Shown: positions 1 to 17,148, counted from the first letter of the stretch. The stretch: DNA of 64,000 nucleotides from Cacajao melanocephalus (GCA_963573385.1 CAUYLG010071318.1:1-64000); one strand, 5' to 3'. Notes: a model not told the origin generated them from the sequence alone. Made by a program: numbers and translations.

Positions 1-114
1 CCCATCCCTCACCCTCATCTCTGCCCAGAAAGTGATTTGCAGAATTCACTAGCCCTCGGAATGTCTGAGGCTCCTCACCCCCACCCCCGCCACATACCCT
101 TACCCGGGAGAAAG

Positions 115-124
115 GTATAAAAGG
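115..124 (+). promoter_or_regulatory. LTR TATA box
   Basis: GTATAAAAGG lies about 70 bases upstream of AATAAA in the LTR end at 1-255. It faces the + strand, antisense to REV3L. Confidence 0.5.
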
Positions 125-186
125 TATTGACACCCTCCCTCTGGGGCCACGGGTTGGAGAGACATGAGTCCTCCGTGGTCGCCGGC

Positions 187-192
187 AATAAA
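187..192 (+). terminator. LTR polyadenylation signal
   Basis: AATAAA sits in the R region of the LTR at 1-255, in the + orientation, so it does not act on REV3L transcripts. Confidence 0.55.
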
Positions 193-255
193 GACCCTGC
201 AATTTGGCCTACTTTTGTCTTGGTGTTAACTTTCTATGCTCGGTTCGGTACAACA

Positions 256-1370
256 GTATGAGTAAAGTGTATCAGGAATAAAAGTGGGTATGCCAAAGGT
301 GTCAGAATAATACTGTGAACAACTTTATACCAAAAACATGGAAAAATCAGATTAAATGGATAATTTCTCAGAAAAAAAAATGACATAAAAATCTGACTCA
401 AAAAAAAAAAACAGCCTGCTTAGACCTATACTAATTATGGAAATTAAATCGTGGTTTAAATCTACCTCGTACTGTAATCTCACCCTCTAACATACAAAAT
501 CCACCCAAAAAACCAGACTGTACAATGGTTTTACAGGTGGGATGTACCAAATCTTCAATAAATAGACTATTTCAATCTATAAAAAATCTTAAAAAGGGAG
601 AATTCTGAGAATTCTTAGACAGTGCACTAAGACGTGGAAAAAAGTAATAGTTATTTATACATGATAACTCTATATATACATTGAAAATCCAAGGGAAAAT
701 ACATCTAAATTATCAGCACTAATAAAAGTCGCTATAGGTGTTTCAAATGCCGGTGGTTACAAAAAAAAAAAAAAAAAATCAAAACTTGCTGGATACAAGA
801 TGGATAAATAAAGGTCAGAGAAGTTCCAAATGCCAGCAATTAGAAGATATAATTTTTGAAAGCTAAACCTTACACAACTGCAACAATTGTAAGGTACCCA
901 GAATATATATAACAAAAGACATACAATAATTTTCCAAAAAAGATAAAACATTATTGAAGGACATAAAAGAAGACTAAGTAAAATGAGAAATATGCTGCAG
1001 ATGAGACAATTTGATATAGAAATACATATACATATATGTATGTAGAAAGATATACGTTCTTAAACTAGTCTATAAATTTGTTGAATTCCTAATATCCCAA
1101 GGGGGGTCTTCACAGAAACAAAACAATCTAAAATTAACATGAGAGAGCTTTTTTTAAAGGATTAAGAACAGACAAGACAATTATGACATTGAGTAAGATC
1201 TGCCCTGACAAGATCTTACACAGCAACAGTAATCAAAACTGTATGATATTAAAACGGGAGAACATGAAAGACATGGGAGAATTCAGTGTGTGGAAAAAAT
1301 CCTGTGTGAAAAATGTGCTGGCATAACAAGTTAGCTGTCTGGATACAATTAGACATTTAATATTTTTTTT
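256..1370 (+). mobile_element. Old L1 ORF2 remnant
   Basis: Diverged L1 ORF2-like sequence begins with a match to the segment with GAACAACTTTAT and an ATTAAATGGATAA tract, and continues to an ACAGTAATCAAAACTGTATG match near 1220. It contains many stops and A-rich expansions. The subfamily looks like an old L1M type. No coding capacity remains. Confidence 0.65.
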
Positions 1371-2410
1371 AAAAAATGTGATTTGAGTGTAGCAAGCTGG
1401 CCATACAGAACCCTCCAGGAATTGTCACCCCCTGCAGGAACACCAAATTGAACTATCCACACAAGAAAGCACCTTCATCAGAATAAAAAATCAGGAGAAC
1501 AATCACAGTACTTGGTTTTAACAACATATCAAGGAAAGAGGCAGAGAAGAAGGTAGAAAAGACAGTCATGAATTGCTGATAGCACCCCCCCCCCCCCGTC
1601 CACCCCTCAGGCAGTGACATTGTGGCATAGAGAGAGAAATCTGTGTGCCTGGGGGAGACAGAACACAGTGAATGTGGGACTTTGTTTCGCATTGGAACTC
1701 AGTGCTACCCTGTCACAGTGGAAAGCAACATGGAATAGAATTTAGCCAGCACCCATGAAGACAGCATTTGACTAGCCCCAGCCAGAGGGAAATTGCCCAT
1801 TCCAATGATCCAGAACCTGAGTTCCAGCCAGCCTCACTACCATGGGCTAAAGCACTTTGGGGTCCTAAATAAACTTGAAAAGCAGTCTAATCCACAAGGA
1901 CTGCAATTCTTGGACAAGTCCCAGTGCTGTGATGGGCTCAGAGCCAGTGGACTTGGGGTACATACAACCTGGTGAGAGAGTAACTGGGGCAGACAAGGAA
2001 TTACTTGTGTCACCCCCTGCACAGTCCCAGGCAGCACAACTTACAGCTGCAGAAGACTCCTTTGTTCTGCAAGAGGAAAAGGAGAGGGAAGAGTAAAGAG
2101 GACTTTATCTTGCAACCTGGATACCAGCTCAGCCACAGTAAAACAGGATACCAGGTAGAGTTGTGATACACATATTCCAGGCCCTAACTCCTGGATGACA
2201 TCTCTAAACACTCCCTGGGCCAGCAGGGATCCTGCTACCTTGAAGAGAAAGACTTGGGACTCAGACCTGGCAGGATTCATCACTTGCTCATTAAAGAGCC
2301 CTTGGGCCATGAGTATACACAAGTGACACTCAGGCAGTACTTCCTGCAGTCCTCCGGTGAGACCCAGAGAAATGCTGACTTCAGTTGTGACCCAGTGCAT
2401 TTACAGCACT
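1371..2410 (+). mobile_element. L1 5'UTR segment (L1P/L1M type)
   Basis: The sequence around 2060-2300 matches the primate L1 5'UTR block containing AAAAGGAGAGGGAAGAGTAA, TACCAGCTCAGCCACAGTA and AGAGCCCTTGGGCC. It includes a 13-base C run at 1585-1597. The element stops abruptly at about 2410, where ORF2 sequence begins. The weak ORFs here are by-products of the UTR. Confidence 0.7.
1585..1597. repeat. Poly(C) run of 13
   Basis: Uninterrupted C13 inside the L1 5'UTR segment. Confidence 0.95.
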
Positions 2411-4640
2411 GGGAAAAACTGAAAGTTCATTCTTTAAGAATTGGAACAAGACAAGGATGCCCACTTTCACTACTGCTATTCAACATAGTACTGGAAGTCC
2501 TAACTAGAGTAATCAGACAAAAAAAGGAATAAAGGGCAGCCAAATTGGAAAGGAAGAAGTCAAATTATCCTTATCTGCCGATGATATGATCTTATATTTG
2601 GAAAAACCTAAAGACTCCACCAAAAAACAAATTCAGTGAAGCCGCAGGATACAAAATCAACATCCAAAAATCAGCAGCATTTCTATATGCCAACAGTGAA
2701 CAATATGAACAAGAAATCAAGAAAGTAATCCCATTTACAATAGCTACAAATAAGATACCTAGGAATAAACTTAACCAAAGAAGTGAAACATCCCTACAAT
2801 GAAAACTATAAAACTTGATGCAAGAAATTGAAGAGGACACCAAAAAATAGAAAAGACATTCCATGTTCATGGATTGAAAGAATCAATACTGATAAAATGT
2901 CCACACCCACCCAGAGCAATCTACAGATTCAATGCAATCCTATTGGTATCAAAATACCAATGACATTCTTCACAGAAATAGAAAAAATTAATCCTAAAAT
3001 TTATATGGAACCACAAAAGACCCTGAATAGCCAAAGCCATCCTGAGCAAAAAGGACAAAACTGAAGGTCACATTACCTGACTTCAAATTATACTACAGAG
3101 CTACAGTAACCAAAACAGCATGATACTGGCATAAAAACAGACACACAGACCAACGGAATAGAGAACTCTGAAATAAATCCATAACTACAGTGAACTCATT
3201 TTCAACGAAGGTGCCAAGAACATACCTTGAAAGAAAGAACTATCTCTTCAGTAAATGATGCTGAGAAAACATTGGCTATCCACATGCAGAAGAATGAACT
3301 AGACCCTGATCTCTCACCATATACAGAAATCAAATCAAAATGAATTAAAGACTTAAATCTAAGACCTCAAACTATGAAACTACTAAAAGAAAACATTGGG
3401 GAAACTCCCTAGAACATTGGTCTAAGCAAGAATTCTTTGTTAAATATCCCCAAAGCACAGGCAATCAAAGCAAAAACAGACAAATGGGATCACATTAAGT
3501 TATCATACAAAGCTTCTGCCCAGCAAAGGAAATGATCACCAAAGTAAAGAGACAATCCACAGAATGGGAGAAAATATCTGCAAACTATCCATCTGATAAG
3601 GAATTAATAACCAGAATATATATAACTCAACAGTAAAAAAATCTAATAACCTGATTTTAAAATGGGCAAAAGATCTGAACAGACATTTCTCAAAAGAAGA
3701 CACATAAATGGCAAACAGGTGAAAAGGTACTCAACATCACTGATCATCAGAGAAATGCAAATCAAAATTACAGTGAGAAATCATCTCACCCCAGTAAAAG
3801 TGGCTTTTATCCAAAAGACAGGCAATAATGAATGCTGGCAATGATGTGGAGAAAAGGGATCTCTTGTACAGTTAGTAGAAATGTAAATTAGTACCGCCAC
3901 TATGGAGAACAGTATGGAAGTTCCTTAATAAACTAAAGATAGAACTACCATATAATTCAGTAATCCCTCTACTCAACATTCATCCAAAGGAAATGAAATT
4001 GATATGTCAAGTCGAAGAGATATCTACACTCCCATGTTTATTACAGTCCTATTCATAACAGCCAAGATTTGGAAGCAATCTAAGTGCCCATCAATAGATA
4101 CACAGATAAAGAAAATGTGGTAGATTTACACAATGGAGTACTAGTCAGTCATAAAAAGAATGAGATCCTGCCATTTGCAACAACATGGATGGAACTGGAG
4201 GACATTATGTTATGTGAAATATGCCAGGCACAGAAAGACAAACTTTGCATGTTTTCACTCACTTGTGGAGGCTAATTAATAACAATTGAACTCATGGAGA
4301 TAGAGAGTAGAATGATGGTTACCAGAAGCTAGGAAGGGAAGTAGGGTAGGATGGGGAAGGATGGATGGTTAATGAGTACAAAAAAATAGAATGAATAAGC
4401 TCTAGTATTTGATAGCACAACAGGGTGACTACAGTCAACAATAATTTATTGTACATTTAAAAAGAACTAAAAGTATAATTGAAATGTTTGTAACACAAAG
4501 AAATAAATGCTTGAGGCTATGGACACTCCATTTACCCTCATGTGATTATTACACTGTATACCTGTATCAAAATCTCTCATGTACCCCAAAAATATATATG
4601 CCTACTATGTACCCACAAAAATTTAAAAAATAAAACGTAA
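2411..4640 (+). mobile_element. L1 3' half: ORF2 C-terminal part and 3'UTR
   Basis: The text from GGAACAAGACAAGGATGCCC (RT domain) runs through the thumb and cysteine-rich regions to a 3'UTR ending A-rich at about 4640. The RT active-site motif reads SADDMILYL rather than FADDMI, and a stop follows the [11 protein letters not shown] segment at about 2530, so it is dead. It directly follows the L1 5'UTR segment, which suggests one internally deleted element. Confidence 0.85.
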
Positions 4641-4977
4641 AATTTCAGATGCATTAAAGACCTAAATGTGAAAAACCAAATTGTAAGCACACGTAAGGCT
4701 TAAAATGAATAAGAGAAAATTTTCATTACATCAGGGTAGGGAAGGTCTCATAAATTGCATACCAAAACTAAACCATAAAGGACTATTTGCAAACTTGACA
4801 TTAACATTGAAGACATGTAAAACTCCAAGGATAACTTTTTTTTAAAATGGGAGCAAGAAGGGGAAAAATAAGTTAACATTTCTCTTTGAAGATTTTTACA
4901 AGACAAGCCTAGATGGAGAGAAAACACCTCTACAATAAGTATAACTGATAAAATACCTAGAAAATATGAAAAACTCA

Positions 4978-5279
4978 GGCCAGGCACAGTGGCTCACACC
5001 TGTAATCCCAGCACTTTGGGAGGCTGAGGTGGATGAATCATGAGGTCAGGAGTTTGGAACTAGTCTGGCCAACATAGTGAAACCCCATCTCTACTAAAAA
5101 TACAAAAAATTAGCTGAGCATGGTGGCAGATGCCTGTAATCCTAGCTATTTGGGAGGCTGAGGCCAGAGAATCGCTTGAATCTTGGAGGTTGAGGTTGCA
5201 GTGAGCCGAGATTGCGCCAACTGCACTCCAGCTGGGGCAACAGTGCAAGACTCTGTCTCAAAAAGAAAGAGAGAGAAAA
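4978..5279 (+). mobile_element. Alu
   Basis: Full-length dimeric Alu starting GGCCAGGCACAGTGG, with a mixed A/G tail. The flanks AATATGAAAAACTC (left) and AATATGAAGAACTC (right) are a target-site duplication with one mismatch. Confidence 0.97.
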
Positions 5280-6013
5280 AAATATGAAGAACTCCTACAA
5301 ATAAGAAAAAGACGAAATCCTCAACAGAAAATGAGCAAAGAACATGAGTAATCAATTATCAGAGAAACCCAAACGGCCTTTTAAGATGCTCAAATTCATT
5401 AGCAATTAGAAAATGCAGATTGAAATGCAGAGACACTATTATTTGATACTATCAAATGTTGAGGCTTTGCCTACCTAGTAAAATTGCATATGAAACAATG
5501 TGACTTCTAAATAAAACTTTTATTATTGTCTTGTTTACCAATCACATATAAGCTAATTGCATGATAGAAAAACTGTTAGAACAGATGCTATTAGGTAAAG
5601 TACAATGCATATACCCTAACATTTAGCAATCACTCTTCTATATGTGTTTGGTAGAGAAACTCCAGCACATAGCCATAGGGAGACAGAGCACTAAGTGCAA
5701 AAGTAAAGACCATCTAATACTTGTAGGAAAGTAGGTAACACTGTTGTTTAGTTTCAAAATGAACAGTAATCAGCAGCTAAAAAGAATGAAAAAGGATAAA
5801 TTTCAAAGTTACAATGTTGTCATAAAAGATGCTCAACATCATTAGTAATGAGGGTAATGAAAATTAAAGCCACAGTAAGATTCTATGTCACACACTAGGA
5901 TGGCTACATTAAAAAGACAGACAATAATAAGATTTAGTTAGGATGTCGAGCCACAGAAACATTCCATGCTGGTGGAAAAGTAAAACACTGCTGTCACTTT
6001 AAAACCAGCTTGG

Positions 6014-6326
<313 letters not shown>

Positions 6327-6390
6327 CTAAAAATTTAACACAAATTTACCACTTGCCCTCTTTTGCTTGGCAAAGGTAATCTTTCAGTGA

Positions 6391-6842
<452 letters not shown>

Positions 6843-7200
6843 TGATTAACAAAATGTGATTTCTCCATACACACTGATAGATACTACAACATGTATAAAT
6901 CTTAAAAGTATTATGCTAAGTAAAAGAAGGTAGACATGAAACACTATATATTGTATGGTTTCACTTACATGATACACAGTATAGACAAGGCCCATATATA
7001 TTAGTGGTTACTTGGGGCTTGAGGTGGAAACAGGCATAACTGCAAATGGACACAAGGGATCCTCTGGGCTGATGGAAACATTCTAAAATTGGATTGTGCA
7101 GATATTTGCACAGTTTAGCAAATTTACTATAAATCACTGAGTTAAACACTTAAAATGAGTGAATTTTATGCTATGAAAATTAAACTTCAAGCTGCTTAAA

Positions 7201-7527
7201 AATATGAGTGAAAGAAGCAAGTTGCTTCATCTAAGCTAAATAGAACACCACTTATGTAAAATTTAAAACTTAAAACAATGGTATATATGGTGGGCAAACA
7301 TTGTAAGAAAATATAAAATTATATATGGTAACAGTTTGCACTAACTTCAGGATACTGCTTACCTTTAGAGATACAGAAAACGTGACAGAATGGGAGAAAT
7401 TTTTGCTATATCCACAATGTTTATTTCTTAGCGAAAAAAAAACCCTAGCAAACTCAATCAAATATTAACATCTCAGTGCTAGATATCTGTTCTAGTAGTT
7501 TCTGTATACTTGAAAAGAAAATCTTAC
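7201..7527. other. REV3L intron, unique or unassigned
   Basis: AT-rich sequence between the L1M relic and the 149-nt exon. I see no repeat, RNA gene or exon in it. Confidence 0.5.
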
Positions 7528-7676
7528 CTTTGCTTGACTCTTTGTCTTTGTGAACTTCTACCATATTGGCTGGTGTACACTGAAGCATTTCAGGAGACAG
7601 AACCTCAGAGTGCAAAGTTAACTCAGCAGAGAACTCCTGGGATCCATCGCTGTAGTCCACAGATCCTGATAATGTT
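7528..7676 (-). CDS. REV3L: REV3L coding exon, 149 nt (last visible)
   Basis: The acceptor AATTAAGCAG precedes 7676 and the donor GTAAGA starts at 7527. A completes the Val codon, 49 codons follow, and G opens the next codon. The translation contains SVDYSDGSQEFSAELTLHSE, then LSPEMLQCTPANMVEV and HKDKESSK. Residues are about 316-366, the end of the N-terminal domain running into the long, poorly ordered central region of REV3L. The next exon is not in the window. Skipping would shift the frame. Confidence 0.95.
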
Positions 7677-7763
7677 CTGCTTAATTAAAACATATCCTTT
7701 ATAACAGACTAGATAACAAAGGAATAAAATTAGTTCTGAGATCTATAATAAATAACCACTTAC

Positions 7764-7848
7764 ACAGAGAAATCATTCTGTTTGAGAATTTCCTGAAGTC
7801 TCTTCTGAAAATTTTTTTCACTTTCTGTTGCTGGCACAAACCTGTGAT
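7764..7848 (-). CDS. REV3L: REV3L coding exon, 85 nt
   Basis: The frame requires the acceptor TTCAAAG before 7848 and the donor GTAAGT starting at 7763. AT completes the Asp codon, 27 codons follow, and GT opens a Val codon. The translation reads HRFVPATESEKKFQKRLQEI then LKQNDFS, residues about 288-316 of REV3L, with a probable amphipathic helix. The acceptor tract is poor in pyrimidines. A second CACAG lies 7 nt inside the exon and would shift the frame if used. Skipping the exon also shifts the frame. Confidence 0.94.
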
Positions 7849-8855
7849 CTTTGAATTTTAAAAGTGCATTAAAAAAATGTAGAGAGCAAATAAATACAAT
7901 ATTTTCCCTTCTCCTAAAGTAGCTTTAAAAATGGTAGCAATTTCCTATTTTTCTATAGATACATATAACACAACCTAAATGTAGTTTTATTATAGAATCA
8001 CACAAAAGAAAAATGTTGTTACTAAAGTTATAAAATTAGGCACTTAAAGTCAGTTCCAGTTCTATAATTATAATGTAAATCTAAAACAGAAAAATTGTTC
8101 TCTACCTACAAATATATTATATCCTAAAACTAGAAATTTTCCCCTTATGAAATACATTCTATTTTAAAAAGTATAAAAGGCACTCAGTTTATCAAAACAT
8201 TTTTAGGGCCCAAGATATAACAAGTTTAATTGAACTTCAATATAGGCTTACTGCTGTATTTTGAAATAATATATCTGCCTTTTGAGTGACGTCTTTTATT
8301 CCTTTACCTTTATTTTTAAAATTTGTTGTATCCATGGTATTATTTGAAACCCCTCAAATTCTTTTTGAATGTGGCAGCATTTAATAATAAATATGAGTAT
8401 TTCTTTAGAGTTGTACATGACGAACAAAGTGAGAGCTTATATGACGTACTTAGAAAATAAACTGAGGGCAGCATTTCAGTGGCTACATTTTCAAAGCTTA
8501 ATGTACTAAACAGTGTTTCTAAGTTGAGATTCATGATCTTCTGTGAGTTTTCTATACCTCATTTGGAAACACAGAAGGCTAGAACATACTAAAGAATGAA
8601 AACAACAAAAAAGTGAGGCAAGAGGACAAGGTACACTAAAAACAAAGAACAGTAAAAATGTCAGCTTCTTATGGAAAGAGAGGTAAGTGACAATTTAAAG
8701 CCAGCTGTAAAGATAAATAGTGGCTGTACAGCAATGACAACAAGAAAAATACACAGAAAATATAAAGGTCATTTGAAAAGTAAACTGTAACGTCAAAGGA
8801 AGAACTCAATGACCATTGGTTTAAAAGAATAATCGGAGCACTATTAGGTTTATAC
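7849..8855. other. REV3L intron, no recognised feature
   Basis: AT-rich, low in repeats, between the 105-nt and 85-nt exons. I recognise no mobile element or RNA gene. Confidence 0.5.
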
Positions 8856-8960
8856 CTTGTGACTCAGGTTGGCTAATTTGAGAAGTTTCATTTCTGTTTC
8901 TTCGCCGTTGCTTTTCATCTTCCCATATGGCCTGTAGACCAGGGTTTCCACCAATTTGAG
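8856..8960 (-). CDS. REV3L: REV3L coding exon, 105 nt
   Basis: The acceptor GATTACAG precedes 8960 and the donor GTATAA starts at 8855. CT completes the Ala codon, 34 codons follow, and G opens an Asp codon. The translation includes GGNPGLQAIWEDE followed by a basic, polar stretch KQRRRNRNETSQ. The LQAIWEDE motif is a hallmark of the family-B N-terminal domain (consensus L..IW.eE). Residues are about 253-288. The exon is symmetric (phase 1 at both ends, multiple of 3), so skipping would remove 35 residues in frame. Confidence 0.96.
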
Positions 8961-9788
<828 letters not shown>

Positions 9789-9841
9789 AATCATTAATTT
9801 TAAAAAATAAAAACATGTATTTAGAATAATCGTATATGAAC

Positions 9842-9936
9842 CTTCTATGTCCAGACGATTTAAGATATCAGCAGCTACAGCATCCACTTCTAATTCACAT
9901 GTACTCTGTGGTTCAACACCTTCCAATACTAAAGAG
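9842..9936 (-). CDS. REV3L: REV3L coding exon, 95 nt
   Basis: The acceptor TTATTGCAG precedes 9936. C completes the Ser codon, 31 codons follow, and G opens an Ala codon. The translation contains [17 protein letters not shown] and ILNRLDIE, residues about 221-253 of REV3L, an acidic stretch of the N-terminal domain. The donor at 9841 reads GTTCAT, which keeps only the invariant GT and the upstream AAG and is weak. An Alu begins about 50 nt into the downstream intron (9479-9788), in the sense orientation relative to the gene. Skipping would shift the frame. Confidence 0.95.
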
Positions 9937-11445
<1,509 letters not shown>

Positions 11446-11671
11446 TCATTTTCCATTGTCTATTTTAAAGGAAATATTCATGGAATATTATTATTTTAGT
11501 TTGTTAAACCACAGAATTTTTACAACTCAAATAACATATATATGTACTCATAGGTTTATATTTAGACACACATACACACATATCTTTTCACCACTAATAG
11601 AGAAGAAATATATTAGCCAACCAATCAGAGTATATCCCTTTTTCTTTCAGAAAAAATATTCTCAATGTAGA

Positions 11672-12890
<1,219 letters not shown>

Positions 12891-12987
12891 CTTGGTATTT
12901 CATCTTGTTCCCACCGAAATAAAGTACCAGCAAGAGAATTTCCTGATAAACGATTCTTGCAGGATCCAGTTGCATGCAATGTATCAC
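12891..12987 (-). CDS. REV3L: REV3L coding exon, 97 nt
   Basis: The acceptor TTCCTAG precedes 12987 and the donor GTTAGT starts at 12890. GT completes the Ser codon left open by the 161-nt exon, 31 codons follow, and AG opens the next Ser codon. The translation includes TLHATGSCKN, then LFRWEQDEIP. Residues are about 189-221 of REV3L. The intron upstream is nearly 10 kb and full of L1, Alu and Tigger1. From memory of the human protein some residues here may differ (possible species or allele differences), but I cannot verify this without an alignment. Confidence 0.94.
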
Positions 12988-13059
12988 CTAGGAACAGAAA
13001 GGTAAAAGGAATAAATTCTACTTTTAATTTGCATATGATTACTTTTTAGAAGGTAAACG

Positions 13060-13450
13060 TTCTTTTAAAAATTTTATTGCTCATAAATTTCAGATCTCCT
13101 TTTATTGATACATAATATTTGTACATATTTATGGGGCACACGTGGTATTTTGATACATGCATACAATGTGTAAGGACAAAATCAAGGTACTTAGTATGTC
13201 TATCAGCCTGAACATTATTCATCATTTCTTTGTGTCAAGAACATTTGAATCTTCTCTTCCAGTTATTTTGAAATATATATTGTTGTTAACCACAGCCACT
13301 CTTCTATGCTATCAAACACTAGAACTTATTTCATCTAATTGTATGTCTATACCCATTAAGCAACCTGTCTTCATCTCTTCCAGGAACCCCTCCCATACAC
13401 CCTTCTCAGCCTCTAGTAACTACCATTCTACTTTCTACCACCATGAGATC
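13060..13450 (-). mobile_element. L1 3' end, antisense
   Basis: The + strand shows the reverse of an L1 3'UTR (TTTATGGGGCACACGTGGTA, TTTTGATACATGCATACAATG). A 122-codon ORF at 13157-13525 is by-product sequence. A short T run with GAGATGG at 13457-13476 may be an Alu stub. Confidence 0.75.
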
Positions 13451-13599
13451 AATTTTTTTTTTTTTGAGATGGCATTTTGCTACTGGAAAAAAACTGATTA
13501 TGAAAATTACCTCCTCTTTCTCTAATACCTAATGTATATACTCTAGAAATTCTTCCATTCCTCAATCCATCTTAAACTCTGAGTTATACTTGACAGTGA

Positions 13600-15545
13600 T
13601 AACTGACTTATTATTTTCCCCAGTGACCTTTTTATATTTGAGTAATTTTAGATTTACAGTAAAGTCCCAAGGGTAGTACAGAGAGTTTCCATATACCAGA
13701 CACCTGGTTTTCCTCATTGTTAACATATTATCATGGTACATTTGTCAAAACAAAGAAACTGACACTGGAAGATTACTGTTAACTAAACAAAACATTTTAT
13801 TTAAATTTCACCAGTTTTTCCATTAATGTCCCCTTTCTGTTCCAGGATCCAATCTAGGACACCACACTGCATTCAGTTGCTATGTCTTCCCAGTCTCCTC
13901 TGGTCTATTTATCTGTCTTTCCTTGCTTTTCATGACCTTCACAGTCATGAGTATTGATGAGATAACCTGTAGGACAACTCCCAATTTGGGTTTGTCTGAT
14001 GTTTTTCTCATGAGTAGACTAGAGTTATGAGTTTTGGGAAAGACTATCACAGAGGTGCAGTACCCTTGTTTTCATATCATATAAGGGGGTACATGACACC
14101 CACATGACATAATCACTGGTGACATTAAACTTCATCACTTGGTTATGGTAAAGTACAGTTCTATGGGTTTGATGAATGAAAAGTTCATCAAACTTCCACC
14201 AACCCAGAACTGTACAAGTTCCCCCTGTACATCCCCTTTGCAGTCAACACTCCCCTCTCTCCTAAACCCTAACAACCAATAGTCCATTTTCTACTTCTAT
14301 AGCCTTTTGTAGAATGTCATGTGAAAGAAGTCACACAGTTTGTAACCTTTTTGGTCTGGCTTCTTTTACTTAGTAAAATGCTTTAAAGATTCATCCATGT
14401 TCTGTGAATCAATTGTTTGTTCCTTTTTATCACTAAAAGTTAACACAGTTTATCCATTTCCTTGTTGAGTGGACATCTCAGTTGCTTTACATTTTTGGCA
14501 ATTATGAATAAAGTTGCTATAAACATTTGCAGGTTTGGGTGGACCTAAATCACTTAGGTAAACACACCTAGGAGTGCCATCACTGGGTCGTACTCTAGTC
14601 TATGTTTAGTGTTCTCAGAAACTATCTGTCTTCCAGAGTGACTATACTATTTTACATTCCCACTAGCAAAGAATGACAGTGCTACTGTTCCACCTCTTGG
14701 CCAGCATTTGTTATCGTTAGTCTTGTGAACTGTAGTCATTCTAACAGGTATATAGAGGTAGCTCTTTGTAGTTTTAATTTGTATTTCTCTAACAACCTAT
14801 AATGTTGAATATCATCTTTTCACATGTTTGCCATCCTTATATCTACTTTGGTGAAGTGTCTGTTCAGGTCTTTTGACCATTTTTAACTGGATTTTGTTTG
14901 CTGTCTTATTGTTGATTTTAAAGAATTCTTACACATTTTAGATACAAGTCCTCTATCAGATATGTAATTTGCAAATATTTTCTCCTAGTCCATGCCTTGT
15001 CTTTTCATTTTTTAACACTGTTTTTCACAAAGTAAAAGTTTTTAATTTTGACAAAATCTAACTAATTAATTTCTCCTTTCATGGATCATGTTTTTGGTGT
15101 CATATCTAAAACTTCATTGCCAATACCAAGATTGGGCACATTTTCCCTTTATTTTCTGCTAGAAGTTTGAAAGGTTCATACTTTACATTTAAATTTGTGA
15201 AGCATTTTGAGTTAATCATTATTTAAGGTGTGAAGTATATGTGATGTATAAGGTGTGAAGAACATAAAAATATGTTCTTTTATTTTTATTTTCTGGCATA
15301 TGGACATCCAATTATCCCAGCACTACTGGTTGAAAAAACTGTGCTTTCTCCATAGAATTACCATTGTATCTTTGTCAAAGTTAAGTTGACTATATGAGGC
15401 AATTACGGATTATTTCAAATATAGATCTATTTCTGGACCCTATTCTGTTCCATATGTATATGTATTTATCTTTTTGCCAATACCATGCTGTCTTGATAAC
15501 GGTTGCTTTATATTAAGTCTTGAAACTGAGTAATGGACTCCTTAA
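13600..15545 (-). mobile_element. L1M ORF2 and 3'UTR, antisense
   Basis: The + strand shows reversed L1 text: GAATAAAGTTGCTATAAACA, AATTTGTATTTCTCTAACA, TCTTTTGACCATTTTTAACTG, AATACCATGCTGTCTTGATA. It is diverged, with no ORF, and lies in the sense orientation relative to REV3L. Confidence 0.85.
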
Positions 15546-15554
15546 ACTTTAACT

Positions 15555-15699
15555 TCATGCCCAGCTAATTTTTGTGTTTTTAGTAGAGACAGGGTTTTAC
15601 CATGTCGGTGAGGATGGTCTCAATCTCCTGACCTTGTGATCCACCTGCCTCAGCCTCCCAAAGTGCTAGGATTACAGGTATGAGTCACTGGGCTTAGCT
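15555..15699 (-). mobile_element. Alu fragment (one arm)
   Basis: From CATGCCCAGCTAATTTTTGTG to TATGAGTCACTGGGC: only the left arm in reverse, lacking the T run and right arm. It abuts the L1M. Confidence 0.9.
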
Positions 15700-16649
<950 letters not shown>

Positions 16650-16840
16650 TTATAGTTTTTCAATCCTCATCTAGTAATTCAAAATATCTGAATTATTTGC
16701 AGGTCTGCGGTGTGTGTGTTTACTGGGTTTTACTCATGAAGGCTAGTTTTTCTGTGTGACTGGTATATTCTAAATTGTGTGCCAAACGATATCACACTAT
16801 AAATTTTATTTTTAGGAATAATTTGAGACCAATAAAAATA

Positions 16841-17148
16841 GACCTGGTACAGTGGCTCATGCTTGTAATCCCAGCATTTTGGGAGGCTGAAGTGGGAAGA
16901 ATACTGAAGCCTAGTAGTTTAAGACCAGCCTGGACAGCAAAGTGAGACCCCATTTCTACAAAAAATTGAAAAATTGGCCAGGGTTGGCGGCACGGGTCTG
17001 CGGTCCTAACTACATGAGAGGCTGAAGTGGGAGGACTGCATGATCTTAGGAGGTGGAGGGTGCAGTGAGCCATGTTCACGCCATTGCACTCCAACCTGGT
17101 GACAGCAAGACCCTGTCTCAAAGAGAAAAAAATAATAATAAAAATAAT
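16841..17148 (+). mobile_element. Alu, old
   Basis: Diverged Alu with an AATAATAATAAAAATAATAA tail. A 109-codon reverse ORF (16792-17121) is Alu-derived. Confidence 0.93.

Larger units (their letters stand above)
1..255 (+). mobile_element. 3' part of a class I ERV LTR
   Basis: A TATA-like box (GTATAAAAGG, 115-124), a poly(A) signal AATAAA (187-192) and a terminal ACAACA at about 255 fit the U3-R-U5 end of a gammaretrovirus-type LTR; the 5' edge lies outside the window. It matches the minus strand of 43225-43744 over its R/U5 part (shared GGCCACGGGTT, CCGGCAATAAAGACCCTGCA, TACTTTTGTCTT), so both belong to one family. I do not name the family. No internal retroviral genes follow; the next DNA is L1. 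Confidence 0.8.
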
